Source: Polaribacter pectinis (GTDB taxonomy: Bacteria > Bacteroidota > Bacteroidia > Flavobacteriales > Flavobacteriaceae). From it: 64,000 nt of DNA. A program made the translations under genes and the position numbers. Shown here one piece after another: positions 34,810-44,759 of the stretch; positions within the stretch are counted from its first letter, which is position 1, and every line of letters begins with the position of its first letter. The stretch covers positions 3,069,501 through 3,133,500 of the forward strand of contig NZ_CP060695.1 of the NCBI RefSeq assembly GCF_014352875.1, given 5' to 3'. A model generated the notes under the pieces. It was not told the origin of the DNA. It worked only from the letters and a program-made list of their open reading frames with translations, and made no database searches.

Positions 34810-35985
34810 ATGCAAGACAATCAAGTACAAATTTTCGACACAACATTAAGAGATGGAGAGCAAGTTCCTGGATGTAAGTTAGATACAAGACAGAAATTAG
34901 TAATTGCTGAAAGGTTAGATTTATTGGGAGTAAATGTAATAGAAGCTGGTTTTCCGGTTTCAAGCCCAGGAGATTTTAATTCAGTTTCAGAAATTGCAAA
35001 AATTGTAAAAAATGCTACAGTTTGTGGTTTAACTAGAGCTGTAGAAAATGATATAAAAGTAGCTGCTGAAGCATTAAAATATGCAAAACATCCAAGAATC
35101 CATACAGGAATTGGAACGAGCGATTCTCATATAAAATTTAAATTTAATTCCACAAGAGAAAAAGTTATTGAAAGAGCTGTAAAAGCAGTTTCTTATTCAA
35201 AATCTTTTGTAAATGATGTAGAATTTTATGCGGAAGATGCAGGTAGAACAGACAATGAGTTTTTAGCAAGAGTTTGTGAAGCAGTTATAAAAGCTGGTGC
35301 AACTGTGTTAAATATACCAGATACAACAGGATATTGTTTGCCAGAAGAATATGGTGCAAAGATGAAATATTTACGTGAAAATGTAAAAGGAATCGAAAAT
35401 GTAATTCTTTCTTGTCATTGTCATAATGATTTAGGAATGGCAACCGCAAACTCAATTGCGGGAGTTATAAATGGCGCACGTCAAATAGAATGTACAATTA
35501 ACGGAATAGGAGAAAGAGCAGGAAATACAGCTTTAGAAGAAGTTGTAATGGTGTTGAAACAGCATCCATATTTGAATTTAGAAACATCTATAAATACAAA
35601 ATTATTGTACGATACTTCTATTATGGTTCGTGAAAGTATGGGAATGCCTGTGCAACCAAATAAGGCAATTGTGGGTGCAAATGCATTTGCTCATAGTTCT
35701 GGAATTCATCAAGATGGAGTTATAAAAAACAGAGAAACATACGAAATTATGGATCCTGAAGATGTTGGAGTAACTGAAAGTGCGATTGTTTTAACTGCAA
35801 GAAGTGGTAGAGCAGCATTGGCTTACAGAGCAAAAAAGATTGGGTATGAACTAACTAAAGTTCAGTTAGATGTAGCTTACACTGCTTTTCTAAATACAGC
35901 AGATAAACAAAAAGAAGTAAGAGACGAAGATATTCATGATATTATGAAAGAAGTTAGTAAAACGTCTAAAATAGCAACAGCTTAA
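34810..35985 (+). CDS. leuA: 2-isopropylmalate synthase (short form)
   Basis: LeuA condenses acetyl-CoA and 2-oxoisovalerate, the first committed step of leucine synthesis. The TIM-barrel domain is complete: [53 protein letters not shown] (metal His pair) and [16 protein letters not shown], then [11 protein letters not shown]. At 391 residues it stops after the accessory helical region, so the C-terminal leucine-binding regulatory domain found in enzymes of about 500 or more residues is absent. Related homocitrate or citramalate synthases are possible, but leuB directly downstream supports LeuA. Confidence 0.88.
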   Translation: MQDNQVQIFDTTLRDGEQVPGCKLDTRQKLVIAERLDLLGVNVIEAGFPVSSPGDFNSVSEIAKIVKNATVCGLTRAVENDIKVAAEALKYAKHPRIHTGIGTSDSHIKFKFNSTREKVIERAVKAVSYSKSFVNDVEFYAEDAGRTDNEFLARVCEAVIKAGATVLNIPDTTGYCLPEEYGAKMKYLRENVKGIENVILSCHCHNDLGMATANSIAGVINGARQIECTINGIGERAGNTALEEVVMVLKQHPYLNLETSINTKLLYDTSIMVRESMGMPVQPNKAIVGANAFAHSSGIHQDGVIKNRETYEIMDPEDVGVTESAIVLTARSGRAALAYRAKKIGYELTKVQLDVAYTAFLNTADKQKEVRDEDIHDIMKEVSKTSKIATA

Positions 35986-35996
35986 AAAAAATAGAG

Positions 35997-36062
35997 TAAT
36001 TTTGTCTTCAAGAGTAGCTATGTGTTTTTAAATTAAAACGATAGCTACTTTTGTCCACAAGA
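35997..36062 (+). promoter_or_regulatory. Hairpin flanked by direct repeats and two -7-like boxes, upstream of leuB
   Basis: AGTAGCTAT (36013-36021) pairs with ATAGCTACT (36041-36049), with inner GTTTT/AAAAC pairing. The hairpin is flanked by imperfect 14-base direct repeats, TTTTGTCTTCAAGA (36000-36013) and TTTTGTCCACAAGA (36049-36062). Each flank completes a -7-like box, TAATTTTG (35997-36004) and TACTTTTG (36046-36053). It could act as a terminator for leuA, a promoter for leuB, or both. Confidence 0.5.
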
Positions 36063-36083
36063 ATATGTAGTAAAATTAAGAGT

Positions 36084-37205
36084 ATGAAATACACAATAGC
36101 AGTAATTCCAGGAGATGGTATTGGGCCAGAAGTAACCAATCAAGCAAAAAAAGCATTAGATGCAGTTGCAGAAGTGTACGATCATATTTTTTTATACAAA
36201 GAAGCTCAAATGGGTTCTTGTGCAATAGATGCAACAGGAAATCCATTACCAGAAAAAACAATTGAAATTTGTAAAAAAGCAGATGCAATTTTATTTGGAG
36301 CAATTGGCGATCCAAAATACGATAACGATCCGTCATTAAGAATTAGGCCAGAACAAGGTTTATTGCGATTAAGAAAAGAATTAGATCTTTTTAGCAACAT
36401 AAATCCTGTAAAAGCATACGATCAATTAATTAAAAATTCGCCTTTAAGAAGAGAAATTATTAAAGGAACAGATATTCTTATTTTTAGAGAATTAACAGCC
36501 GGAATTTATTTCGGAAAAAAAGAAACAAGCAAAGATGGTAAAAGCGCATACGATGTTTGTTCTTATTCAGTTGATGAAATTTCAAGAATTGCACATTTAG
36601 CATTTAAAGCATCTCAAAGCAGAAAAAATAAAGTGACTTTAATCGACAAATCGAACGTATTAGAAACTTCGAAATTATGGAGAAAAACGGTTACAGAAAT
36701 TGCAAAACAATACAAAAACGTAGAGTTAGAACACATGTATGCAGATAATGCTGCAATGAAGTTAATTTTAAACCCAAAAAAGTTCGATGTAATTCTTACA
36801 GAAAACTTTATTGGAGATATAATTTCAGACGAAGCAAGTGTAATTTCAGGCTCAATTGGTTTGTTGGCATCCTCTTCAATAGGAGAAGATAATGCTTTAT
36901 TTGCGCCAGTTCATGGTACTTTTCCAGAAGCAACAGGCAAAGATATAGCAAACCCTTTAGCGTCAATTTTGTCTGCAGCTATGATGTTAGAGCATTTTGG
37001 TTTAGAGGAAGAAGCAGATGCAATTAAGAGAGCTGTAGAAAAATCTTTGGACTTAAACATATCTACCCAAGACATAAAAGGGAAAAATAAATACCCAGCA
37101 GCAACTTCTAAAGTTGGAGATTTTATTTCAGATTATATTCTAAATCAAGAAGATAGTAATATTAACTTTATGAATATTCACGCGGGTCAAAGTACTATTA
37201 TTTAA
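36084..37205 (+). CDS. leuB: 3-isopropylmalate dehydrogenase
   Basis: LeuB oxidises and decarboxylates 3-isopropylmalate using NAD. From the ATG at 36084 the 373-residue protein begins MKYTIAVIPGDGIGPEVTNQ; the frame is open upstream to a TTG at 36051 but homologues start at MKYT. Landmarks are LFGAIGDPKYD, RPEQGLLRLRKEL, FRELTAGIYFG, the catalytic Lys in VTLIDKSNVLETS, NFIGDIISDEASVI, and PVHGTFPEATGKDIANPL. It lies 98 bases after leuA with a hairpin between them. leuC and leuD are not adjacent. Confidence 0.95.
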   Translation: MKYTIAVIPGDGIGPEVTNQAKKALDAVAEVYDHIFLYKEAQMGSCAIDATGNPLPEKTIEICKKADAILFGAIGDPKYDNDPSLRIRPEQGLLRLRKELDLFSNINPVKAYDQLIKNSPLRREIIKGTDILIFRELTAGIYFGKKETSKDGKSAYDVCSYSVDEISRIAHLAFKASQSRKNKVTLIDKSNVLETSKLWRKTVTEIAKQYKNVELEHMYADNAAMKLILNPKKFDVILTENFIGDIISDEASVISGSIGLLASSSIGEDNALFAPVHGTFPEATGKDIANPLASILSAAMMLEHFGLEEEADAIKRAVEKSLDLNISTQDIKGKNKYPAATSKVGDFISDYILNQEDSNINFMNIHAGQSTII

Positions 37206-37206
37206 T

Positions 37207-37298
37207 TTTTTTTGTAGCTATTTCCAGCTTTCCATTATATCTTTTTTATGAAAAATAAAAAAGGATGCCATTTCAATCTGGGCTAAACTTGTTTGCTG
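37207..37298. repeat. Dispersed intergenic repeat, copy 2
   Basis: The left end (TGTAGCTATTTCCAGCTTTC followed by CATTATATC) and right end (AAAAGGATG, then TTTCAATCTGGGCTAAACTT) match copy 1 at 15041-15197. This copy has a much shorter centre. It sits directly behind leuB and may replace a conventional terminator. Confidence 0.8.
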
Positions 37299-37374
37299 GC
37301 AAATAGAAGAAAATTTAAAAAAGTAATTATTTATTAGTTTTATTAAATAAATAATTTCAATATTTGTCATTCAA

Positions 37375-37437
37375 ATGAGAAACCAATTATCAAATATTAT
37401 TTCTATTATTATTGTCATCGTAATTATTACGACATGA
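37375..37437 (+). CDS. ilv operon leader peptide
   Basis: A 20-codon ORF encodes MRNQLSNIISIIIVIVIITT followed by TGA. Eight residues are Ile, two Val and one Leu, and most are in one uninterrupted block, as in known branched-chain leader peptides such as IlvL and IvbL of enteric bacteria. A near-consensus -7 box (AATATTTG, 37359-37366) lies just upstream. A terminator hairpin follows at 37471-37499, and a segment just after the stop codon can pair with its left arm. Together this is a complete transcription attenuator. Confidence 0.85.
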   Translation: MRNQLSNIISIIIVIVIITT

Positions 37438-37439
37438 TA

Positions 37440-37499
37440 AGGAAGTAGTATTTATATATTTTATAAAGCAAACCTTCCTGTAAAATGGAAGGTTTTTTT
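37440..37499 (+). terminator. Attenuator: antiterminator segment and terminator hairpin before ilvD
   Basis: The terminator stem is AACCTTCC (37471-37478) with GGAAGGTT (37487-37494), followed by a run of seven T (37493-37499). AGGAAG (37440-37445), beginning three bases after the leader stop codon, is complementary to CTTCCT (37474-37479) in the left arm. A ribosome stalled on the Ile codons would leave AGGAAG free and prevent termination; a ribosome at the stop codon would cover it and let the terminator form. Confidence 0.8.
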
Positions 37500-37668
37500 A
37501 TGGAAATATTTCAACATTTGAACATCATAATAAGAAGTAGTTAAGTAGCAATAAATCAAATAGTTAAGTGTTTTTTTGAATACCTGAATTTAAAGGTTTA
37601 TAATGAAGATTATTTAACAAAAATGTAAAAACATAGTAATTTAGACAACAAATTGAACAAAACAGTAA

Positions 37669-39345
37669 ATGGAATTAAATAAACACAGCAAAAGATTAAC
37701 ACAAGACGAATCTCAACCAGCATCTCAAGCAATGTTATATGCAGTTGGTTTGTCGGATGAAGATATGAGCAAAGCGCAAGTTGGTATTGCAAGTACAGGT
37801 TATGATGGTAATCCATGTAACATGCACTTAAACAATTTGGCTGCAGAAGTAAAAGTGGAATCTAAAATTGCAGGTTTAGTCGGTTTAGGATTCAATACAA
37901 TTGGAGTTTCAGACGGAATTTCAATGGGAACATCAGGGATGAATTATTCATTAGCTTCCAGAGATATTATTGCAGATTCTATAGAAACTGTTATGAATGC
38001 ACAAAGTTACGATGCATTGGTTTCTGTGGTTGGTTGTGATAAAAATATGCCAGGAGCCGTTATTGCAATGTTGCGTTTAAATCGTCCGTCAATTATGATG
38101 TATGGAGGAACAATTGCATCAGGAAATTATAAAGGAAGAAAATTAAATATTGTTTCTGCTTTTGAAGCTTTAGGTCAAAAGGTGGCAGGAGAAATAGAAG
38201 AAGAAGAATACAGGGAAATCATTAAGAGAGCAATTCCAGGAGCAGGAGCTTGTGGAGGAATGTACACTGCAAACACAATGGCTTCTGCTATTGAATGTAT
38301 GGGTTTTGCATTGCCATACAACTCGTCAATTCCTGCTGAAAATCCGAATAAATTATCGGAAGCAGAAAGAACAGCTTTAGCAATAAAAAACTTATTAGAA
38401 TTAGATCTAAAACCTTTAGATATCATTTCTAAAAAATCTTTAGAAAATGCCATTGCAATTGTAAATGCTTTAGGTGGTTCTACAAATGCAGTTCTACATT
38501 TTTTAGCAATTGCGCACGCTGCAGATATCGAATTTACTTTAGAAGATTTTCAAAGAGTTTCAGATAGAACGCCATTAATTGCAGATTTAAAACCTTCTGG
38601 AAAATATTTAATGGAAGATGTTCATGGAGTTGGAGGAACACCAGCAATTATGAAATATTTATTAGACAATGGTTATTTACATGGAGATTGCATGACTGTT
38701 ACAGGTAAAACTTTAGCAGAAAATTTAGCAAATGTAGAAGCAATGGAATTTGAAGATCAAGATGTAATTTATCCAAAAGATAAAGCATTAAAATCATCAG
38801 GAAATATTCAAATTATATATGGAAATCTTGCAACAGAAGGTGCTGTAGCTAAAATTTCTGGAAACGAAGGTTTATTATTTGAAGGAAAAGCAGTTGTTTA
38901 CGATGGAGAACAAGCAGCAAATACAGGTATTTCTAATGGAGAAGTAGAAAGAGGAGATGTAGTCGTCATTAGGTATGTTGGACCTAAAGGTGGACCAGGA
39001 ATGCCAGAAATGTTAAAACCAACTTCTTTAATCATGGGAGCAGGTTTAGGAAAATCTGTAGCTTTAATTACAGATGGTCGTTTTTCTGGAGGAACTCATG
39101 GTTTTGTGGTCGGACATATTACACCGGAAGCACAATCTGGAGGCGCAATTGGTTTGATAGAAACTGGCGATAAAATTAGAATTAGCGCAGAAGATAACTC
39201 TATAAACGTTTTACTTTCTGATGAAGAATTGGCAGAAAGAAAATCGAAGTGGGTTGAGCCAGCATTAAAACACAACAAAGGAATTTTATATAAATACGCA
39301 AAATCAGTAGCATCAGCTTCAAAAGGTTGTGTAACTGATTTGTAA
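37669..39345 (+). CDS. ilvD: Dihydroxy-acid dehydratase
   Basis: IlvD dehydrates 2,3-dihydroxy acids to the 2-oxo precursors of valine and isoleucine, using an iron-sulfur cluster. The 558-residue protein contains the cluster cysteines in [21 protein letters not shown] and [16 protein letters not shown]. It also has [29 protein letters not shown] and [15 protein letters not shown]. It is the first gene of ilvD-ilvB-ilvN-ilvC-ilvA and is controlled by the attenuator upstream. Confidence 0.96.
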   Translation: MELNKHSKRLTQDESQPASQAMLYAVGLSDEDMSKAQVGIASTGYDGNPCNMHLNNLAAEVKVESKIAGLVGLGFNTIGVSDGISMGTSGMNYSLASRDIIADSIETVMNAQSYDALVSVVGCDKNMPGAVIAMLRLNRPSIMMYGGTIASGNYKGRKLNIVSAFEALGQKVAGEIEEEEYREIIKRAIPGAGACGGMYTANTMASAIECMGFALPYNSSIPAENPNKLSEAERTALAIKNLLELDLKPLDIISKKSLENAIAIVNALGGSTNAVLHFLAIAHAADIEFTLEDFQRVSDRTPLIADLKPSGKYLMEDVHGVGGTPAIMKYLLDNGYLHGDCMTVTGKTLAENLANVEAMEFEDQDVIYPKDKALKSSGNIQIIYGNLATEGAVAKISGNEGLLFEGKAVVYDGEQAANTGISNGEVERGDVVVIRYVGPKGGPGMPEMLKPTSLIMGAGLGKSVALITDGRFSGGTHGFVVGHITPEAQSGGAIGLIETGDKIRISAEDNSINVLLSDEELAERKSKWVEPALKHNKGILYKYAKSVASASKGCVTDL

Positions 39346-39351
39346 ATAAGA

Positions 39352-39440
39352 AAACAGAAAAAAGAAGCAAGAGAAAAGAAAAAAGAGACAGCTTGGAAAA
39401 ATCTTTATTCTTTTATCTCTTTTCTTTCATCTAAAAATAA
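39352..39440. repeat. Purine/pyrimidine simple-repeat hairpin in the ilvD-ilvB gap
   Basis: A purine-rich run with AAGAGAAAAGAAAAAAGAGA is followed by a complementary pyrimidine-rich run with TTATTCTTTTATCTCTTTTC. The two halves can pair imperfectly in the message. It has no coding content. Confidence 0.55.
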
Positions 39441-39446
39441 AAATAT

Positions 39447-41180
39447 ATGGAAACACAAACCATAAAAAACACAGATAAAGCTACTAAAACTACAGAATAT
39501 ATTTCTGGAAGTGAGGCAATTGTTAGATGTCTTATAGAAGAAGGAGTTAAGATTTTATACGGTTATCCAGGAGGCGCAATTATGCCTGTTTATGATGAAT
39601 TGTATAAATATCAAGATAAAATTCACCATGTTTTAACACGTCATGAGCAAGGTGCAACACATTCTGCACAAGGTTATGCAAGAATTTCTGGTGAAGTTGG
39701 AGTTGCAATGGCAACTTCTGGACCTGGAGCAACAAACTTAATAACAGGAATTGCAGATGCACAGATAGATTCTACACCAATGGTTTGTATTACTGGGCAA
39801 GTTTTTTCTCATTTGTTAGGAAGTGATGCGTTTCAAGAAACAGATATTGTTGGTATTTCTACACCAGTAACAAAATGGAATTGTCAAGTTACCAAAGCAG
39901 AAGATATTCCAGAAGCAATTGCAAAAGCATTTTACATTGCAAGAAGTGGAAGACCAGGGCCAGTTTTAATTGATATAACAAAAGATGCTCAAATAGAAAA
40001 ATTCGATTTTTCTTATGAAAAGTGTACGAAAGTTAGAAGTTACGTTCCAATTCCTAAAACAGTAGAAGGTTCTTTAGAAGCTGCTGCAAAGTTAATTAAT
40101 GAAGCAAAGAAACCATTAGTTGTTTGGGGACAAGGAGTAATTTTAGGGAAAGCAGAAGAAGCATTTAAAGCAGTAATTGAAAAAGCAGGAATTCCTGCTG
40201 CATGGACAATTTTAGGAGCTTCAGCAATTCCTACAAAACATCCTTTAAATGTTGGTATGGTTGGTATGCATGGTAATTATGCACCAAATGTCCTAACAAA
40301 TGAATGTGATGTTTTAATCGCAATCGGAATGCGTTTTGATGATAGAGTTACAGGAAAATTAGATGAATATGCTACACAAGCAAAAGTAATTCACTTTGAA
40401 ATTGATCCTGCAGAAGTAAATAAAAACGTAAAGGCAGATGTTGCAGTTTTAGGCGATGCAAAAGCGACTTTAGAAGCTGTTTTGCCTTTAATTAATAGTA
40501 ATTCTCATTCAGAATGGCATCAAAAATTTAAAGATTTATATGCTATTGAATACGAAAAAGTAATAAAAGACGACTTACATCCAACCAAAGAAGGTTTAAC
40601 AATGGGTGAGGTTTTAAAAGAGATAAATATTCAGAGTAAAGGAAACGCAGCAATCGTATCAGATGTTGGTCAACATCAAATGATAGCTTGTAGATATGCA
40701 GAATTTAATAAAACTAAAAGTAACATTACTTCTGGTGGATTAGGAACAATGGGCTTTGGTTTGCCAGCAGCAATTGGAGCAAAAATGGCTGCGCCAGAAC
40801 GTGAAGTAGTTTCTATTTCAGGTGATGGAGGTTACCAAATGACAATTCAAGAATTAGGAACTATTTTTCAGCAGAAAGCTGCTGTAAAAGTGGTGGTTTT
40901 AAATAATGATTTTTTAGGAATGGTGCGTCAATGGCAACAACTATTTTTTGAGAAACGTTATGCATCTACAGAAATGATAAATCCTAATTTTGTGGCAATT
41001 GCAGAAGGTTATTATATCAAAGCAAGAAAAGTTACTAAAAGAGAAGATTTAGCAGAGGCCGTTAAAGAAATGATGGAAAGCAAAGAAGCATACTTTTTAG
41101 AGGTTTGTGTAGAAAAAGAAGGAAATGTATTTCCAATGATTCCTACAGGAGCAAGTGTTTCAGACGTAAGATTAGAGTAA
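39447..41180 (+). CDS. ilvB: Acetolactate synthase large subunit
   Basis: IlvB is the catalytic subunit that makes acetolactate or acetohydroxybutyrate, with TPP and FAD. In the 577-residue protein the TPP-activating Glu lies in LTRHEQGATHSAQGYAR, the FAD region in GMRFDDRVTGKL, and the TPP-binding motif in SGDGGYQMTIQELGT with VVLNNDFLGM (GDG...NN). It continues into QWQQLFFEKRYASTE as usual. A regulatory subunit gene follows 88 bases later. Confidence 0.96.
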   Translation: METQTIKNTDKATKTTEYISGSEAIVRCLIEEGVKILYGYPGGAIMPVYDELYKYQDKIHHVLTRHEQGATHSAQGYARISGEVGVAMATSGPGATNLITGIADAQIDSTPMVCITGQVFSHLLGSDAFQETDIVGISTPVTKWNCQVTKAEDIPEAIAKAFYIARSGRPGPVLIDITKDAQIEKFDFSYEKCTKVRSYVPIPKTVEGSLEAAAKLINEAKKPLVVWGQGVILGKAEEAFKAVIEKAGIPAAWTILGASAIPTKHPLNVGMVGMHGNYAPNVLTNECDVLIAIGMRFDDRVTGKLDEYATQAKVIHFEIDPAEVNKNVKADVAVLGDAKATLEAVLPLINSNSHSEWHQKFKDLYAIEYEKVIKDDLHPTKEGLTMGEVLKEINIQSKGNAAIVSDVGQHQMIACRYAEFNKTKSNITSGGLGTMGFGLPAAIGAKMAAPEREVVSISGDGGYQMTIQELGTIFQQKAAVKVVVLNNDFLGMVRQWQQLFFEKRYASTEMINPNFVAIAEGYYIKARKVTKREDLAEAVKEMMESKEAYFLEVCVEKEGNVFPMIPTGASVSDVRLE

Positions 41181-41181
41181 T

Positions 41182-41266
41182 AAAATTAGAGCAAAGAATA
41201 GAGAACAAAGATTAAAGAGAAGAGTGGCAACTTTGTAACTTTAAACTTTAAACCTTGAACTTAAAA
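41182..41266. repeat. Simple-repeat spacer in the ilvB-ilvN gap
   Basis: AAAG-rich words (GCAAAGAATAGAGAACAAAG, ATTAAAGAGAAGAG) are followed by CTTT-rich words (CAACTTTGTAACTTTAAACT, TTAAACCTTGAAC) that can pair with them. It resembles in design the spacers at 39352-39440 and 30259-30357. Confidence 0.55.
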
Positions 41267-41268
41267 GT

Positions 41269-41799
41269 ATGAGTACAGAAAAACAATTATTTACCATATC
41301 AGTTTATACTGAAAATAATATTGGATTGTTGAATAGAATTTCAGCAATATTTCAAAGAAGACACATCAATATAGAGAGTTTAAATATTTCTCCATCTGAA
41401 ATTGAAGGGGTTGCTAAATTTACTATTGTTGTAAATATGATTGAAGAAAATGTTAAGAAAATCATTGGTCAGATAGAGAAACAAGTAGAGGTTATTAAGG
41501 CATATTATCACGATTTAGATGAAATTATTTATCAAATTTCAGGATTGTTTAAAATTAAATCTGAATTATTGTTTGAAGAACGTCAAATTCAGAATATAAT
41601 TAAAGAAAGTAATGCCAGAATTGTTACTGTTAACAAAGAATTCTTTGTATTGGAAAAATCTGGTAAAAAAGAAGAAATCATTGAACTATACAATGAATTA
41701 AGTCCTTTTGGAATTATGCAATACACACGTTCAGGATTAATAGCAATATCTAAAGACGAAATGAAAATTTCAACATTATTAGAAACATACAACAACTAA
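41269..41799 (+). CDS. ilvN: Acetolactate synthase small (regulatory) subunit
   Basis: The 176-residue protein carries an N-terminal ACT domain (about 7-80: [33 protein letters not shown]) that binds valine in known enzymes, followed by the conserved C-terminal domain of ALS small subunits. It activates and confers feedback control on IlvB. It lies in the ilv operon between ilvB and ilvC. Confidence 0.93.
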   Translation: MSTEKQLFTISVYTENNIGLLNRISAIFQRRHINIESLNISPSEIEGVAKFTIVVNMIEENVKKIIGQIEKQVEVIKAYYHDLDEIIYQISGLFKIKSELLFEERQIQNIIKESNARIVTVNKEFFVLEKSGKKEEIIELYNELSPFGIMQYTRSGLIAISKDEMKISTLLETYNN

Positions 41800-41857
41800 A
41801 AATAGATTAAAGAGTAAAGATTTTTCTTTATGCTTATCAAAAATTAAAACAAAAAAA

Positions 41858-43333
41858 ATGTCAAATTATTTTAACACATTAACATTAAGAGAGAAATTAG
41901 AACAATTAGGAAAATGTCGTTTTATGGACGCTTCAGAATTTGAAGACGGAGTAAGCGCATTAAAAGGGAAGAAAATTGTTATTGTGGGCTGTGGAGCACA
42001 AGGATTAAACCAAGGATTAAATATGAGAGATTCTGGTTTAGATATTTCTTATGCTTTAAGACAAGCAGCAATCGATCAAAAAAGACAATCATTTAAAAAT
42101 GCAACTTCTAACGATTTTAAAGTTGGTAATTATGAAGATTTAATTCCGTCAGCAGATTTAGTTTTAAATCTTACTCCAGACAAACAACATACAAATGCAG
42201 TAAATACTGTAATGCCTTTAATGAAAAAAGGAGCAACATTATCGTATTCTCACGGTTTTAATATTGTGGAAGAAGGAATGAAAATTCGTAAGGATTTAAC
42301 GGTAATTATGGTGGCTCCAAAATGTCCTGGATCTGAAGTTCGTGAAGAATATAAAAGAGGATTTGGTGTACCAACTTTAATTGCTGTGCATCCAGAAAAC
42401 GACCCAGAGAATAAAGGTTGGGAACAAGCAAAAGCTTATGCAGTAGGAACTGGAGGAGATAGAGCTGGAGTTTTAGCATCTTCTTTTGTTGCAGAAGTAA
42501 AGTCTGATTTAATGGGAGAACAAACTATTTTATGTGGTTTGTTACAAACAGGAGCTATTTTGTCTTTCGATAAAATGGTAGAAAAAGGAATCGAGCCAGG
42601 TTATGCTGCAAAATTAATTCAATATGGTTGGGAGACTGTAACTGAAGCTTTAAAGCATGGAGGAATCACAAATATGATGGACAGATTGTCTAATCCTGCA
42701 AAAGTAGAAGCTTTTAGAATTTCTGAAGAATTAAAAGACATTATGCGTCCATTATTCCAAAAACATATGGACGATATTATGACAGGTCATTTCTCTAAAA
42801 CCATGATGGAAGATTGGGCAAATGATGATGTTAATTTATTAAAATGGAGAGCTGCAACAGGAGAAACTGCTTTCGAAAAGCAAGAAATTACTTCGGATGA
42901 AATTTCTGAACAAGAATATTTCGACCATGGAACTTTATTAGTTGCTTTTGTTAGAGCTGGTGTAGAATTGGCTTTTGAAGCAATGACAGAATCTGGAATT
43001 ATTGAAGCTTCAGCATATTACGAATCTTTACACGAAACGCCATTAATTGCAAATACAATTGCAAGAATGAAATTAGCAGAAATGAATCGTGTAATTTCTG
43101 ATACAGCAGAATATGGTTGTTATTTATTCGACCACGCTTGTAAACCTCTTTTAACTGATTTTATGAAAACAGTTGATACAAATATTATTGGAAAGAAATT
43201 TACAGATTCTAATGAGGTTGATAATCAAGAATTGATTAGAATTAACAGCATTATTAGAAATCATCCAGTAGAAAAAGTTGGGGCAAAATTAAGAGCTTCA
43301 ATGACAGCAATGAAAGTTATAAAATCTGCTTAA
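41858..43333 (+). CDS. ilvC: Ketol-acid reductoisomerase (class II, long form)
   Basis: IlvC isomerises and reduces acetolactate with NADPH. The 491-residue length equals that of the long class II enzymes with a duplicated C-terminal knotted domain. Landmarks are [20 protein letters not shown] for the cofactor, [15 protein letters not shown] in the specificity loop (Arg residues favour NADPH), [20 protein letters not shown], and [20 protein letters not shown] with metal-binding acids. Its ATG lies 58 bases after ilvN. Confidence 0.96.
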   Translation: MSNYFNTLTLREKLEQLGKCRFMDASEFEDGVSALKGKKIVIVGCGAQGLNQGLNMRDSGLDISYALRQAAIDQKRQSFKNATSNDFKVGNYEDLIPSADLVLNLTPDKQHTNAVNTVMPLMKKGATLSYSHGFNIVEEGMKIRKDLTVIMVAPKCPGSEVREEYKRGFGVPTLIAVHPENDPENKGWEQAKAYAVGTGGDRAGVLASSFVAEVKSDLMGEQTILCGLLQTGAILSFDKMVEKGIEPGYAAKLIQYGWETVTEALKHGGITNMMDRLSNPAKVEAFRISEELKDIMRPLFQKHMDDIMTGHFSKTMMEDWANDDVNLLKWRAATGETAFEKQEITSDEISEQEYFDHGTLLVAFVRAGVELAFEAMTESGIIEASAYYESLHETPLIANTIARMKLAEMNRVISDTAEYGCYLFDHACKPLLTDFMKTVDTNIIGKKFTDSNEVDNQELIRINSIIRNHPVEKVGAKLRASMTAMKVIKSA

Positions 43334-43356
43334 TTAATAAAGATTTTAACACTTAT

Positions 43357-43390
43357 AAAAACCTGTCAGAATTTAAATCTGACAGGTTTT
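43357..43390. repeat. Intra-operon palindrome in the ilvC-ilvA gap
   Basis: AAAACCTGTCAGA and TCTGACAGGTTTT form a 13-bp stem around an AT-rich loop, followed by C and four T. It resembles the hairpin at 29291-29321 in size and position and may be a partial terminator or an RNA-processing site. Confidence 0.7.
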
Positions 43391-43406
43391 CTTTTTACAT
43401 TTGACT

Positions 43407-44669
43407 ATGCAAACGAAACCAATTTATTTCCCAAGTTTAGAAAACATAAAAGCTGCTGCCAAGAAGTTAGAAGGTGTTGCTTACAAAACTCCTTTAAACG
43501 TAAATATTAATCTTTCTAAAGAATTAGAGGCGAATATTTTATTTAAAAGAGAAGATTTACAAGTGGTTCGTTCTTATAAAATTAGAGGTGCTTACAATAA
43601 AATGTCTTCTTTAAATGCAGATGAAAAACAGCGAGGAATTGTTTGTGCAAGTGCAGGAAATCATGCACAAGGAGTTGCTTTGTCTTGTAAATTATTACAG
43701 ATAAAAGGAACTATTTTTATGCCTTCGCCAACACCAAATCAAAAAATAAGCCAAGTAAAAATGTTTGGAGAAGATTTTATTGATGTGGTAATTGAAGGCG
43801 ATACTTTCGACGATGCTTTTAACGCAGCAACTTTAGAATGTGATGCAAAAAAGAAAACCTTTATTCATCCTTTTAATGATGAAAAAGTAATAGAAGGACA
43901 AGCAACAGTTGGTTTAGAAATTTTAGAACAAACTGATAAAAAAATAGATTACGTTTTTGTACCAATTGGTGGTGGAGGTTTGTCTGCAGGATTATCATCT
44001 GTATTTAAAAATCTATCTCCAGACACAAAAATAATTGGGGTAGAACCAGAAGGCGCACCTTCTATGTTAACATCAATAAAGAATAAAGAAAACACTTTTT
44101 TAGCTGAAATAGATCCTTTTGTAGATGGAGCAGCAGTAAAAAAAGTGGGCGATTTAAACTTTGCTATTTGTCAGCAAAATTTGCATAATGTAATTACAGT
44201 TCCCGAAGGAAAAATATGTCAGACTATTTTAGATTTATACAACAAAGACGCTATTGTTGTAGAACCTGCAGGTGCTTTAAGTATTGCAGCTTTAGTTTTT
44301 TTTAAAGAGGATATAAAAGGGAAAAATGTAGTTTGTGTAGTTAGTGGAAGTAATAACGATATTACAAGAACAGCAGAAATTAAAGAACGTGCATTATTGT
44401 ATGCGAATTTAAAACATTATTTTATTGTAAAATTTCCACAAAGAGCAGGAGCTTTAAAAGAATTCGTGGCAGAAATTTTAGGTCCAAATGATGACATCAC
44501 TCATTTTGAATATACCAAAAAAAGCAACAGAGCAAATGGTTCTGCAGTGGTTGGTTTAGAGTTGAAAACATCTGCTGATTTAGCACCTTTAATCGAAAGA
44601 ATGAAGAATCGTAACTTTTTTGGAGAGTACTTAAATGACAAACCAGATTTGTTTCAGTTTTTAGTGTAA
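43407..44669 (+). CDS. ilvA: Threonine deaminase (threonine ammonia-lyase)
   Basis: IlvA converts threonine to 2-oxobutyrate, the entry to isoleucine. From the ATG at 43407 (MQTKPIYFPS) the product has 420 residues; a TTG two codons earlier is possible but less likely. The PLP lysine is in VRSYKIRGAYNKMS and the phosphate loop is IGGGGLSAGLSSV. CASAGNHAQGVALS is also present. A single ACT-like regulatory domain forms the last 90 residues (HYFIVKFPQRAGALKEFV), so isoleucine control is likely. It is the last gene of the operon. Confidence 0.94.
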   Translation: MQTKPIYFPSLENIKAAAKKLEGVAYKTPLNVNINLSKELEANILFKREDLQVVRSYKIRGAYNKMSSLNADEKQRGIVCASAGNHAQGVALSCKLLQIKGTIFMPSPTPNQKISQVKMFGEDFIDVVIEGDTFDDAFNAATLECDAKKKTFIHPFNDEKVIEGQATVGLEILEQTDKKIDYVFVPIGGGGLSAGLSSVFKNLSPDTKIIGVEPEGAPSMLTSIKNKENTFLAEIDPFVDGAAVKKVGDLNFAICQQNLHNVITVPEGKICQTILDLYNKDAIVVEPAGALSIAALVFFKEDIKGKNVVCVVSGSNNDITRTAEIKERALLYANLKHYFIVKFPQRAGALKEFVAEILGPNDDITHFEYTKKSNRANGSAVVGLELKTSADLAPLIERMKNRNFFGEYLNDKPDLFQFLV

Positions 44670-44691
44670 GTATTAATTATGCGATTCAAAT

Positions 44692-44723
44692 AAGATGAAA
44701 ACCCGAAAACCTTTTCGTCTTTT
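44692..44723 (+). terminator. Terminator of the ilv operon
   Basis: AAGATGAAAA (44692-44701) pairs with TTTTCGTCTT (44712-44721) with one G-U pair, followed by TT. It is a moderate hairpin 23 bases after the ilvA stop. Confidence 0.6.
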
Positions 44724-44759
44724 AAAAGACAATAGAGGTATTTTACGGTTATTTTTAGT

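Noticed and set aside
37610..37816. 68-codon minus-strand ORF across the start of ilvD
   Set aside because: It is antisense to ilvD codons and has no family resemblance or promoter.
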